Assembly: GCF_037450285.1 (NCBI RefSeq)
Contig: NZ_JAQISN010000005.1
Coordinates: forward strand, 357,888-421,887
Source of the DNA: Erwinia sp. SLM-02
Lineage (GTDB): Bacteria; Pseudomonadota; Gammaproteobacteria; Enterobacterales; Enterobacteriaceae
Length of the DNA stretch: 64,000 bases
Direction of reading: 5' to 3'
Below, one piece after another: positions 24,421-33,086 of the stretch. The position numbers were made by a program, and so were the translations under genes. Below the pieces are notes generated by a model. That model saw only the letters and a program-made list of their open reading frames with translations. It was not told the origin of the DNA and made no database searches. The stretch's first letter is position 1. Each line of letters starts with the position of its first letter.

Positions 24421-25581
24421 TCAGAATGCTTGTTGATACAGATGCAGTGCGTCCTGCTCCTGCACGTCGACCGGATTGTTCATCAACAGGCGCGTTTGCA
24501 GCATGGCATCCGCCGCCAGGCGCAGAAGGCTCTCTTCCGTGACGCCCACATCACGCAGACGGCGCGGCGCTCCGCTCTCTTCCATCAGGTTCAGCATATG
24601 CTCCACGAAAGCGGCCGAGCGCTGGTGCGCATTGCCGCTGCCCTCAACGCCCAGCACGTCTGCCAGCTCGGCATACAGCGGTGCGGCGGTGCTGGCGTTG
24701 TAGCGCAGCACCGGGCCGAGCATCAGCGCGTTCGAAAGGCCGTGCGCAATGTGATAGTGGCCGCCGAGCGGATAGGCCAGCGCATGTACGGCGGCCACCG
24801 GCGAGTTGGCAAACGCCTGCCCGGCCAGCGTTGCGCCAAGCAGCATCCCCTCGCGCGCCGCACGATTTTTACCGTCGCGGCAGGCGGCAATCAGATTCGC
24901 ACCGAGCAGTCGCAGCGCTTCACGCGCCAGCGCATCGGACAGCGGATTCTTTTTATGTTTGCTGGTATAGGCTTCGATCGCATGCACCATCGCATCAATG
25001 CCCGTTGCGGCGGTGTGGATCTGCGGCAGCCCGACGGTCAGTTCGGCGTCCAGAAGCACGAAATCGGCGTACAGCTGCGGCGATACCACGCCCATTTTGG
25101 TGGTTTCACCGGTAGTGATGATCGAAATATTGGTCACTTCCGAACCGGTTCCCGCGGTGGTGGGGATCAGCACCAGCGGCAGGCGGGATCCGCTCACCTT
25201 ACCGATGCCATACATCTCCGCCAGCGGCTGCTCGCTCTCCACCAGAACCGCCGCCAGCTTGGCGATATCCAGCGATGAGCCGCCGCCCAGGCCGATCACG
25301 ATATCGGCCTTCGCCGCGCGCGCCGCGTCAGCGCAGGCGTGAACAACCGTCTCTGGTGGGTCAGCCACCACCCGATCAAACAACGTCACGGTAAAGCCGG
25401 CGCTCCTGAGCGAAGCTTCAATCGGCGCGATCAGTCCGGCCTTAATCAGCCCGGCATCGGTCACCAGCAGGGCATTGCGCGCCTTAAACCGGGCCGCAAC
25501 GATTGTACCCAGTTCCTGAGCACCTCCCCATTTCACCTCAATGGAGGGCACGGTGCGGAACTCAAAGGGATTGATAGTCAT
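24421..25581 (-). CDS. blcB: 4-hydroxybutyrate dehydrogenase (iron-containing alcohol dehydrogenase)
   Basis: 386 residues from ATG 25581, directly preceded by AAAGGAGGAATA (a longer frame to 25656 runs into blcA). Group III alcohol dehydrogenase: nucleotide site GLGGGSSLDIAK, PTTAGTGSEVTN, and the metal-binding histidines in DAMVHAIEAY and ALAYPLGGHYHIAHGLSNA. In the Blc pathway it oxidises 4-hydroxybutyrate to succinic semialdehyde. It lies between blcA and blcC in the same order as Agrobacterium. Confidence 0.92.
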   Translation of the reverse strand: MTINPFEFRTVPSIEVKWGGAQELGTIVAARFKARNALLVTDAGLIKAGLIAPIEASLRSAGFTVTLFDRVVADPPETVVHACADAARAAKADIVIGLGGGSSLDIAKLAAVLVESEQPLAEMYGIGKVSGSRLPLVLIPTTAGTGSEVTNISIITTGETTKMGVVSPQLYADFVLLDAELTVGLPQIHTAATGIDAMVHAIEAYTSKHKKNPLSDALAREALRLLGANLIAACRDGKNRAAREGMLLGATLAGQAFANSPVAAVHALAYPLGGHYHIAHGLSNALMLGPVLRYNASTAAPLYAELADVLGVEGSGNAHQRSAAFVEHMLNLMEESGAPRRLRDVGVTEESLLRLAADAMLQTRLLMNNPVDVQEQDALHLYQQAF

Positions 25582-25609
25582 TATTCCTCCTTTCAGGTAA
25601 CGGGCATGC

Positions 25610-27064
25610 TCAGGCGATGACCGAGCACAGATATTTAATTTCCAGATATTCATCAATGCCGTGGTGCGAACCCTCGCGCCCCAGCCCGGACTGCTTCACG
25701 CCGCCAAACGGCGCAACTTCATTAGAGATCAGCCCGCTGTTGTGGCCCACCATCCCGTACTCCAGCGCTTCGGCCACCCGCCAGGTACGGCGCACGTTCT
25801 CAGTATAGAAATAGGCCGCCAGGCCAAATTCAGTATCATTAGCCATGGCGATAACTTCCTCTTCCGTTTCAAAGCGGAAAAGCGGTGCCACCGGCCCAAA
25901 GGTTTCCTCGCGGGCGATTTTCATCTGCTGCGTGGCTTCGGCCAGCACCGTCGGCTGGAAAAAGGTGGCCCCCAGGGCGTGCCGCCGCCCGCCGAACAGC
26001 AGTTTTGCGCCCTTTGCCAGCGCATCGGCGATATGATCTTCAACCTTTTCAACGGCACTGCCGTCAATCAACGGCCCGATGGTTACGCCCGGCTGGGTGC
26101 CTTCTCCCACCTGCAGCGCGGCGACACGAGCCACAAATTTCTCGGCGAAGGCGTCATAGACGGCGGACTGAACGTAAATGCGGTTTGAGCAGACGCAGGT
26201 CTGGCCGGCATTGCGATATTTCGATGCCAGCGCGCCCTCAACGGCCGCATCCAGGTCGGCATCGTCAAAGACGATAAACGGCGCGTTGCCGCCCAGCTCC
26301 AGCGACAGCTTTTTGATCGTTGGCGCAGACTGCGCCATCAGGATCCGGCCCACTTCCGTCGAGCCGGTGAAAGAGAGCTTTCTTACCGTCTCGCTGGCGG
26401 TCAGTACCCCGCCGATCGCCTTCGCATCGCCGGTGATCACCTGCAGTACGCCCGCAGGGATACCGGCCTGCTCCGCCAGCACGCCCAGCGCCAGCGCGGT
26501 CAGCGGCGTCTGCTCGGCGGGCTTCACGATCATCGTACAGCCCGCCGCCAGAGCGGGTGCGGCCTTGCGGGTAATCATCGCCGCCGGGAAGTTCCACGGG
26601 GTGATCGCGGCACAGACGCCGATCGGCTGCTTCATGACGATAATGCGTTTGTCAGTACCGGGGGCCGGGACCGTTTCGCCATACACGCGTTTGGCTTCTT
26701 CCGCGAACCACTCGACGAAGGAGGCGGCGTACAGCGCTTCCCCCTTCGCTTCCGCCAGCGGTTTACCCTGCTCTGCGGTCATCAGCGCGGCCAGATCGTC
26801 AGCATTCTCTACAATCAGCGTAAACCAGCGGCGCAGAATGGCGGCTCTGTCCTTCGCCGCCAGGCGACTCCAGCCAGGAAGCGCGGCTTTCGCGGCGGCG
26901 ATGGCGTTTTCCGCCTCACTGCCGGTCAGCGAGGGCACCGTGGCAATTATTTTCCCGCTGGCCGGATTATCGACCTCAATCACACGGCCATCGCTGGCGG
27001 AAATCCATTCTCCATTAATCAGGCAGCGGACACGCAGCAGTGCTGAATTCTTGAGCTTGATCAT
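25610..27064 (-). CDS. blcA: NAD(P)-dependent succinate-semialdehyde dehydrogenase
   Basis: 484 residues. Full aldehyde dehydrogenase with TPWNFPAAM, KPAEQTPLTAL, FTGSTEVG, the glutamate in LELGGNAPFI, the catalytic cysteine in GQTCVCSNRIYV, and EETFGPV. The closest motif set is that of GabD/BlcA. It oxidises succinic semialdehyde to succinate, the last step before the TCA cycle. GAGGAAGCT precedes its start. First gene of blcABC, with the repressor gene divergent. Confidence 0.92.
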   Translation of the reverse strand: MIKLKNSALLRVRCLINGEWISASDGRVIEVDNPASGKIIATVPSLTGSEAENAIAAAKAALPGWSRLAAKDRAAILRRWFTLIVENADDLAALMTAEQGKPLAEAKGEALYAASFVEWFAEEAKRVYGETVPAPGTDKRIIVMKQPIGVCAAITPWNFPAAMITRKAAPALAAGCTMIVKPAEQTPLTALALGVLAEQAGIPAGVLQVITGDAKAIGGVLTASETVRKLSFTGSTEVGRILMAQSAPTIKKLSLELGGNAPFIVFDDADLDAAVEGALASKYRNAGQTCVCSNRIYVQSAVYDAFAEKFVARVAALQVGEGTQPGVTIGPLIDGSAVEKVEDHIADALAKGAKLLFGGRRHALGATFFQPTVLAEATQQMKIAREETFGPVAPLFRFETEEEVIAMANDTEFGLAAYFYTENVRRTWRVAEALEYGMVGHNSGLISNEVAPFGGVKQSGLGREGSHHGIDEYLEIKYLCSVIA

Positions 27065-27079
27065 AGCTTCCTCTTGTCG

Positions 27080-27103
27080 TTTAGTTCAATATATTGAACT
27101 AAA
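27080..27103. promoter_or_regulatory. perfect 24-bp BlcR operator
   Basis: TTTAGTTCAATA (27080-27091) followed directly by its exact inverse TATTGAACTAAA (27092-27103). It lies in the 71-base gap between the divergent blcA and blcR start codons. IclR-family BlcR of Agrobacterium binds inverted repeats at the corresponding place, and its release by 4-hydroxybutyrate or succinic semialdehyde induces the operon. Confidence 0.88.
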
Positions 27104-27135
27104 GCCTGTATTATGAACTTTATGCGAGGTGCAGT

Positions 27136-27939
27136 ATGTCAGGGATTTCCAGTGCAAAAAGCGATCAACCGCTCAAAAGCGTCGACTCGGTGCCCGCCCT
27201 GCGGCGCGCGGTCACCATCCTCGATCTGGTGGCGGCGGCCAGCGGTTCGCTCTCGGCGGCGGATATCACCCGGCAGCTGGCGCTGCCGAAAAGCACCGCG
27301 CACGGCCAGATAAACGTCCTGGCCGAACTGGGATTACTGGTGAGGACGGCGGAAGGCACTTATCGTTTGGGGCCGCATCTGATGCACTGGGCGGACGGTT
27401 TCCTGTCGCAGATGGATTTTGTTGCGCTGTTTCGTGACTATTTCGCCGGCGACAGCGAACTCGACGGCTATACCATCACCCTCACCGTGCTCGACCGTGA
27501 TGAGGTGGTGTACGTCAGCTGCCGCAACACCGATCAGCCGCTGGGGCACAGCTTCCGTATCGGCAAGCGTTTGCCCGCCCCCTTCACCGCCACCGGTAAG
27601 GTGCTGCTGAGCGAGCTGGAATATGACGAACTCGAACGGATCTTTGCCGATCGCTTTCCCGCCCCGCTGACCCCAGCCAGCGTCAGCAACCTTGCTGAAC
27701 TGCAGGCGGAATTTCCCGGCATTCGGGAACGGGGATTTTCGATTGATAACGGGCAGATCCACGAAGCGATGACCTGCGTCGGCGCGGCAATTTACGATCA
27801 CACGGGTAAAGTGGTGGCGGGGATTGCCACCAGCTTCCTCAGCAGCGAGGCCCGTTCGGATATGACTACCCGCCTGGGAGAGAAAATACGGAATGCCGCG
27901 ATGGCGCTGTCGCGGCAGAGCGGCTACAGCGGGAAGTAG
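27136..27939 (+). CDS. blcR: IclR-family repressor of the blc operon
   Basis: 267 residues, GAGGTG upstream of the start. N-terminal IclR winged helix (VPALRRAVTILDLVAAASGSLSAADITRQLALPKSTAHGQINVLAELGLL) and a C-terminal GAF-like ligand domain (GHSFRIGKRLPAPFTATGKVLLSEL, ERGFSIDNGQIHEAMTCVGAAIYD, containing the family cysteine). Divergent position from blcA matches blcR (attJ) in Agrobacterium. It should repress blcABC until a C4 intermediate binds. Confidence 0.9.
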   Translation: MSGISSAKSDQPLKSVDSVPALRRAVTILDLVAAASGSLSAADITRQLALPKSTAHGQINVLAELGLLVRTAEGTYRLGPHLMHWADGFLSQMDFVALFRDYFAGDSELDGYTITLTVLDRDEVVYVSCRNTDQPLGHSFRIGKRLPAPFTATGKVLLSELEYDELERIFADRFPAPLTPASVSNLAELQAEFPGIRERGFSIDNGQIHEAMTCVGAAIYDHTGKVVAGIATSFLSSEARSDMTTRLGEKIRNAAMALSRQSGYSGK

Positions 27940-27943
27940 GCGG

Positions 27944-28432
27944 TTAGCGCAGCAGATGCTCGGTCGGCAGTGCGGTAGTGTATTTCACCTGGCTCAGGGC
28001 AAAGCTGGAACGAATGCTCGCCACGCTGCGGATTTGCGTCAGGCACTCCTGAATAAACACCTGATATTTTTTCAGGTTTTCCACCACCACGCGCAGCAGA
28101 TAATCGGCTTCTCCGGTCATCAGATAGCATTCCATCACTTCAGGCCGGTTGCTGACGGTGCTGGTGAACTCCTCCAGCGACTGTTTATCCTGATGCCTGA
28201 GGGTGACGTGGACGAAAACGTTGACCTCCAGCCCCAGGCTTTCCGGATCCACCAGCATCACCGACCCCCGGATCACCCCTTTTTCGCGCATTTCAGTCAC
28301 CCGTCGCCAGCACGGCGACACCGAAAGGCCGACCCGTTCGGCCAGTTCAGCATTGCTGATATCGGCCTGTTTTTGCAGGATATCGAGAATTTTCAGACTC
28401 ACTTCGTCCAGCTGCGGCTTCTGTTGCGGCAT
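27944..28432 (-). CDS. Lrp/AsnC-family transcriptional regulator
   Basis: 162 residues from ATG 28432 (MPQQKPQLDEVSLKILDILQK). N-terminal helix-turn-helix (ISNAELAERVGLSVSPCWRRVTEMREKGVI) and a C-terminal RAM domain (EVNVFVHVTL, VMECYLMTGEADYLLRVVVENLKKYQVFIQECL), which in this family forms octamers and senses amino acids. It is divergent from a DMT-family exporter, a common Lrp-exporter arrangement, and likely activates that gene in response to an amino acid. Confidence 0.9.
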   Translation of the reverse strand: MPQQKPQLDEVSLKILDILQKQADISNAELAERVGLSVSPCWRRVTEMREKGVIRGSVMLVDPESLGLEVNVFVHVTLRHQDKQSLEEFTSTVSNRPEVMECYLMTGEADYLLRVVVENLKKYQVFIQECLTQIRSVASIRSSFALSQVKYTTALPTEHLLR

Positions 28433-28564
28433 AGTTTTCCTTTCTTGATAGCTTTTTGCGTTAATTTTTTCTTTAATGAAGCAAAGTGAGAACAAAATAG
28501 CACGGATTTACCTGATGAAGCGGCATAGCATTATCGCAATCATGCTGAATTATCAGGAAACCCG

Positions 28565-29494
28565 ATGAGCGTTATCACTTCCGAAGCCCTGAAACAAAAC
28601 GCAGCCCGTTACGCCGGGCGATCCACCCTGTTATGGCTGCTGCTGATGGTGGTGCTGTGGGGCTTAAGCTGGCCCGCGACGAAACTGGCGCTGAACGTCA
28701 CGCCCCCGCTGTGGCTGGCCGCAATCCGCTTCGGCTCGGCCGGGATCTGCCTGTTTGCTTTTGTCGCCCTGCGCGGCCAGCTCAGGCTGCCATCGCGTCA
28801 GGATCTGCCTATCGTCGCCTCGGTGGGGATCATGCAGATGATGGTGTTCACCGGGCTGGGGATGATCGCCATGCGCCACACCGACACCAGCCACGCGGTA
28901 TTGCTGGCGTACACCACGCCGCTTTGGGGGATCCTCACTTCGTGGCTGCTGCTGAAGCAGGCACCCTCGAAACTGCAGCTGGTGGCGCTGCTGACCGGCA
29001 TGGCGGGCATCGGGCTGATCTGTTCGCCGTGGGAAATGCAGTGGGATAATGCGGAGGTGCTGATGGGTGCCGCGCTGCTGATTATCGGCGCGATCTCCTG
29101 GTCGCTGGTGATTGTGCACGTGCGCCATCACCGCTGGGCTTCATCACCGCTGTCGCTGGCTCCCTGGCAAATGTTGCTCGCCGTGGTGCCGCTGGCGCTG
29201 ATCGCCTGGGGTGTGGAAGGCTCACCGGCAACGATTGAATTCAGCAGCAATCTGCTGTGGCTGCTGCTGTTTATTGGCCCGGTGGCGACGTCGCTGTGCT
29301 TTGTGATCTCATCCGAGCATGGCCGTCGGGTGAGCGTGTTTACCATGTCTAACGTCACGCTTGGCGTGCCGCTGATCGGGGCCGTGGCCGCCGTGGTATT
29401 TCTGCACAACACGCTGTCATCGCTGTATATCGCCGGCCTGCTGCTGATTTTCTCCGGCGTGCTGCTGACCACCTTTGCCGCCGTGAAAAAGTAA
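28565..29494 (+). CDS. EamA/DMT-family transporter
   Basis: 309 residues with ten predicted membrane helices in two EamA repeats; the repeat-start motifs WGLSWPATKLAL and ISWSLVIVHVRH are visible. DMT members export amino acids or other metabolites. Placement opposite an Lrp-type regulator points to amino-acid export; the substrate is not known. A terminator follows eight bases after the stop codon. Confidence 0.87.
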   Translation: MSVITSEALKQNAARYAGRSTLLWLLLMVVLWGLSWPATKLALNVTPPLWLAAIRFGSAGICLFAFVALRGQLRLPSRQDLPIVASVGIMQMMVFTGLGMIAMRHTDTSHAVLLAYTTPLWGILTSWLLLKQAPSKLQLVALLTGMAGIGLICSPWEMQWDNAEVLMGAALLIIGAISWSLVIVHVRHHRWASSPLSLAPWQMLLAVVPLALIAWGVEGSPATIEFSSNLLWLLLFIGPVATSLCFVISSEHGRRVSVFTMSNVTLGVPLIGAVAAVVFLHNTLSSLYIAGLLLIFSGVLLTTFAAVKK

Positions 29495-29501
29495 TTTATC
29501 G

Positions 29502-29523
29502 CAGAGGCCCGAGCGGGCCTCTG
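29502..29523 (+). terminator. terminator after the DMT transporter
   Basis: CAGAGGCCC (29502-29510), GAGC loop, GGGCCTCTG (29515-29523), then TTCCTC. Nine perfect base pairs with a tetraloop. Confidence 0.8.
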
Positions 29524-29574
29524 TTCCTCGAATCCCTTTCTCTCAAAACACCACCACCCTCTCAACGCCCGGCA

Positions 29575-30651
29575 TCAGCCTTTCGTCACATCCTCAGCGG
29601 CCTGCCACTCGGCTATCAGTACATTGACCAGTTCTGTGGCGGGCAGCTCGCGGGCGAGCGATGCGCCCTGTCCCGCCCACTGGGCACCGTAACCGTCATC
29701 GCCTTTTGCGCCGGCTGCCGCCGCCAGCGCTTTGCCGAGCGCATAGGTCAGCGGATAGTCAGGGATAGCCTGTGCGGGAATATCCTGCGCCATACGGCAA
29801 AAATCGTTGGTGATGCAGCGCGCCGGCCGGCCGGAAATCGCCGCCGTCATCACCGTACTCGCGGCGTGCTCGCTCTTCATCAACTGCCGATAGGCCGCAT
29901 TCGCCGCAGATTCCGGGCACAGCACAAAGGCGGTTCCCAGCTGTACGCCTGCCGCGCCCAGCTTCATCATCGCCGCGATCCCCGCCCCGTCCATGATGCC
30001 GCCCGCGGCAATCACCGGCAGCCGCGATGCCCGACGTATCGCCTGCACCAGCGTAAAGGTGCTGAGGGATCGGTCCTCAGCCTGTGGGTCAAAAATACCC
30101 CGGTGTCCTCCGGCTTCAATGCCCTGCGCAACGATAAAATCAACGCCTGCATCCTCAATTTTTCGCGCTTCTTCCGGGCTGGTGGCCGTCGCCAGCGTGA
30201 CGATACCCTGCGATTTCAGCCGCTGGATAAAGTCCGCCGAAGGCAGGCCGAAATGGAAGCTGACGGCGGCCGGGCTGGTATTGAACAGCACTTCCAGCAT
30301 CGCCTCATTGCCGCAGAAGGTCTGATAAATCTCCGACAGTTCTGCGGGGGGAGCCGCATCAAAGCGCCTGAAGCGCTCGTCAAACCGTGCAATCCACGCG
30401 CTTTCCCGCTGCGCATCGCGCTGCGCCGGGGCGTGGCAAAAAACATTGACGTTAAGCGGGCCGCTGGTCAGCGCCAGCGACTGCCGTATCATCGCCTCCG
30501 CCTGCTGCGGCGTTGATGCTCCTACGCCGATCGATCCCAGTGCGCCCGCATTGCTGACGGCGGCGGCCAGTTCGGGCGTGGAGACCCCGGCCATCGGTGC
30601 CTGAATCAGCGGAAAGCGGAGGTTAAGCATTTTACAGAGCACATTATTCAT
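29575..30651 (-). CDS. nitronate monooxygenase (2-nitropropane dioxygenase family)
   Basis: 358 residues, TIM barrel. FMN-binding segments are visible: FPLIQAPMAGVSTPELAAAVSNAGALGSIG at the N-terminus, DFIVAQGIEAGGHRG in the middle and PVIAAGGIMDGAGIAAMMKLGAAGVQLGTAFV near the C-terminus. The catalytic-histidine region AGGHRG is intact. The enzyme detoxifies propionate-3-nitronate and related plant or fungal toxins with FMN and O2. No same-strand neighbour; function fits a plant-associated lifestyle. Confidence 0.9.
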   Translation of the reverse strand: MNNVLCKMLNLRFPLIQAPMAGVSTPELAAAVSNAGALGSIGVGASTPQQAEAMIRQSLALTSGPLNVNVFCHAPAQRDAQRESAWIARFDERFRRFDAAPPAELSEIYQTFCGNEAMLEVLFNTSPAAVSFHFGLPSADFIQRLKSQGIVTLATATSPEEARKIEDAGVDFIVAQGIEAGGHRGIFDPQAEDRSLSTFTLVQAIRRASRLPVIAAGGIMDGAGIAAMMKLGAAGVQLGTAFVLCPESAANAAYRQLMKSEHAASTVMTAAISGRPARCITNDFCRMAQDIPAQAIPDYPLTYALGKALAAAAGAKGDDGYGAQWAGQGASLARELPATELVNVLIAEWQAAEDVTKG

Positions 30652-31033
30652 TCGGTCATCCTTTGCGGCATTACTGGACGGGCCTTAAAAGCGAATGGCA
30701 AGAGTATAAGATCGTTTGCGCGGGCTGGCCCTGTCAATATTGCTTTTATGAGTACAAAAGGATGCGTCAAAGAGAAGTGGAAATACAGTAAATGTGAGGC
30801 AATTGTTATTGCCTTGTTCAATTTAATTCTTTTAAAAAAGAATTTAAAATATCGTTGAATGGAGTAAAGATTTACACTAAGTTAATTACCAGAAACGATT
30901 CTCCTTTACCTTATGCAATAACTCTGTCGCCAGGTATTAATGGGGAGGACGCCATTAACCGCTTTCAGAACGGATATCTCATTGAAAACAGCATTAGCCG
31001 TAATATTTAAATTATAAAAACCGGAGCTGAATC
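30652..31033. other. intergenic region, no gene seen
   Basis: 382 bases, AT-rich to the right. It must hold the promoters of the divergent nitronate monooxygenase and DoxX genes. No clear palindrome, tRNA or open frame. CCGGAG 11 bases before 31034 is the DoxX ribosome site region. Confidence 0.4.
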
Positions 31034-31468
31034 ATGATTGAAAATATCCTCACCAATATTAACCACCGTCTGAGTAATAAAGACCTGGCGGCCCTGCTGT
31101 TAAGGATCACCTTAGGGGGATTATTACTGTTCCACGGCTGGCACAAGGTCCATAGCGGCATCAGCTTTATTTTAAATACCCTCGCCGAACATGGCGTCCC
31201 CGCCTTTGTTGGCTACGGCGTTTACCTCGGTGAAGTCGTGGCTCCAATACTGATTATTCTCGGTATCCTTTGTCGCCCTTCGGCGCTGGCAATCATTGGT
31301 ACAATGATCGTGGCATGGCTGCTGGTGGGCGTTGATAAAACGCTGGCGCTGAGTGAAACCGGCGCATGGGCAATAGAAGACCTGATATTCTACGTGATGC
31401 TGTCGGTTATTTTACTGCTCCTTGGCAGCGGCAAATACTCCGTGATAACGAACCCCAACTGGCGGTAA
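31034..31468 (+). CDS. DoxX-family inner-membrane protein
   Basis: 144 residues, four membrane helices, with the DoxX signatures LLLRITLGGLLLFHGWHKV and GEVVAPILIILGILCRPSALAIIGTM. DoxX-family proteins in bacteria associate with quinone-linked redox or thiosulfate/oxidative-stress functions; the role here is unknown. Stand-alone gene, convergent with the MFS pump. Confidence 0.87.
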   Translation: MIENILTNINHRLSNKDLAALLLRITLGGLLLFHGWHKVHSGISFILNTLAEHGVPAFVGYGVYLGEVVAPILIILGILCRPSALAIIGTMIVAWLLVGVDKTLALSETGAWAIEDLIFYVMLSVILLLLGSGKYSVITNPNWR

Positions 31469-31474
31469 AAAAAA

Positions 31475-31505
31475 CGGGCAGCCCGCCTGTCGCGAAAGCT
31501 GCCCG
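31475..31505. terminator. bidirectional terminator between doxX and the MFS gene
   Basis: CGGGCAG (31475-31481) and CTGCCCG (31499-31505), with eight A on the left and ATTTATTG on the right. It suits both convergent transcripts, though the 17-base loop is long. Confidence 0.7.
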
Positions 31506-31533
31506 ATTTATTGCTGAACCCACCGAACGCGGT

Positions 31534-32736
31534 TTATACGTTGTCGATTTTCGGCAGGAACCACGCCAGCAGCCCCGCCAGCGGCAGGAATGAACACAGC
31601 CAGTAAACATTCTCAATGCCGGTTTTATCCGCCAGCGCGCCCAGCACCGCCGCCGCGATCCCGCCCAGGCCAAAGTTCAGCCCGTAGAATAATCCGCCGA
31701 CCAGACCGATACGATTCGGCGCCAGCTCCATGGCATAAATCAGAATGGCGGCAAAGGCACTGGCCATGATCAGGTTGATAAGGATCGTCAGCACCACCGT
31801 CCACTGGAAATCCGCATACGGCAGTATCAGCGTCAACGGCAGCGGGCCAAGAATTGAAATCCAGATGATTTTATAGCGGCCGATGCGGTCACCCAGAATC
31901 CCGCCCAGCAGCGCACCCACCGCCGACGCGGCGAGGAACAGGAACAGCATAAACTGGGATGTGGTGATCGAGGCACCAAAATGGTCCATCAGATAGAAGG
32001 TGTAAAACGAGCGGAAGCTTTCGTTATAGGCGTTCTTGGAAAACATCAGCAGGGTCAGCACGATCAGCCCGGTTGCCACCACCGCCGGGGGATAGGTTTT
32101 GGACTTGTGCCCGCTTTTCGCCTTGGCTTTGACCGACTGGATAAAGCTGTGCTTCATCGCATCGTGGCGTCCGGCGGTCCAGATCATCAGCGCCACGGCG
32201 AACAGCGCCAGTACCGCAAACCAGGCCAGGCTTTCCTGCCCGCGCTGCACGATAATCAGCGCCGCAAACAGCGGTCCCATCGCCCCACCGGCCTGACCAC
32301 CCACCTGGAAGATCCCCTGCGCCAGCCCCTGCCTGCCGCCGGACGCGTAGCGCGCCATACGTGTGGCTTCAGGGTGGAAAATCGAGGAACCAATACCGAT
32401 GCTGGCAGCGGACAGCAGGATCAGATGATAGCTTGGCGCATACGCCAGCCCCACCAGTCCGGCCAGGGTAAACATCATGCCGAGCACGGTGGAATAAGGA
32501 TACGGGCGACGATCGGTAATCGCGCCCACGACCGGCTGCAGGAGCGATCCGGCAATCTGGAAAGTCAGGGTGATAATACCGATCTGCACAAAATCGAGCT
32601 GATATTTCTCTCTTAGTATCGGGTAAACGGCGGGTATCAGAGACTGAATAAGATCGTTAAGTAAATGCGTTAACCCCAGAACAAGCAGCACGCTCATCCA
32701 GGTTTTTGGCCGCGCAACGGCCGCAGTATTATTCAT
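31534..32736 (-). CDS. MFS efflux transporter, Fsr (fosmidomycin resistance) type
   Basis: 400 residues, twelve predicted helices. The first helices LTHLLNDLIQSLIPAVYPILREKY and IGIITLTFQIAGSLLQPVVGAITDRRPYPYS, then SSIFHPEATRMARYASGGRQGLAQGIFQVGG, are hallmarks of E. coli Fsr. The drug/H+ antiporter exports small anionic compounds; fosmidomycin resistance is the known phenotype of the family. No adjacent regulator. Whether the physiological substrate is the same is unknown. Confidence 0.88.
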   Translation of the reverse strand: MNNTAAVARPKTWMSVLLVLGLTHLLNDLIQSLIPAVYPILREKYQLDFVQIGIITLTFQIAGSLLQPVVGAITDRRPYPYSTVLGMMFTLAGLVGLAYAPSYHLILLSAASIGIGSSIFHPEATRMARYASGGRQGLAQGIFQVGGQAGGAMGPLFAALIIVQRGQESLAWFAVLALFAVALMIWTAGRHDAMKHSFIQSVKAKAKSGHKSKTYPPAVVATGLIVLTLLMFSKNAYNESFRSFYTFYLMDHFGASITTSQFMLFLFLAASAVGALLGGILGDRIGRYKIIWISILGPLPLTLILPYADFQWTVVLTILINLIMASAFAAILIYAMELAPNRIGLVGGLFYGLNFGLGGIAAAVLGALADKTGIENVYWLCSFLPLAGLLAWFLPKIDNV

Positions 32737-33026
32737 TTTTATACCAGTAAGATAGTTTTAATACGTTATTGTTCTAACGCAGGAGAATTGAATTTGCCAT
32801 TAATCAAATGCCGTCCTGGCAGACCCTTTTTAGCAGATGTTAAAGATTGGAAACAAGTTAAAAAGGTGACGAATGATGGAGTTTTGAACGAAAAAAAAAA
32901 CTCCGCAAATCCTTAGCATAAAAATCGCTTAGCCGGGAAAGCAGAGTTAGCAGAGTTAGCAGAGTTTTAGCAGAGTTAGCAGCCTGCCGTTCGGATTAAC
33001 GTGCGGCAAGTCATTTATGCAGTAAA
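32737..33026. other. intergenic region with short tandem repeats
   Basis: No gene. It carries a hairpin-prone stretch GGAGTTTTGAACG-A10-CTCC near 32879-32904 and a run of tandem TTAGCAGAG-type repeats at 32938-32985. It must also contain the MFS promoter. Confidence 0.5.
32938..32985. repeat. short tandem repeat, AGCAGAGTT units
   Basis: AGCAGAGTT is repeated four times with one TT insertion between units 3 and 4, followed by a partial unit (AGCAGCC). The 9-base period and near-perfect identity suggest replication slippage; copy number probably varies between strains. Confidence 0.75.
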
Positions 33027-33052
33027 AAGGGCTACGGCAATCCCGTGGCCCT
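33027..33052 (-). terminator. terminator of gcd
   Basis: AAGGGC-T-ACGG and CCGT-G-GCCCTT form a stem with one G-T wobble. On the minus strand the stem is followed by TTTTTACTGC. It lies 35 bases after the gcd stop codon. Confidence 0.78.
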
Positions 33053-33086
33053 TCCAGGCGGCAGCTGCCTGCCGCCGCGTCAGCCG

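Noticed and set aside
32938..32985. CRISPR array
   Set aside because: The repeats are contiguous 9-mers without spacers and no cas gene is in the window.
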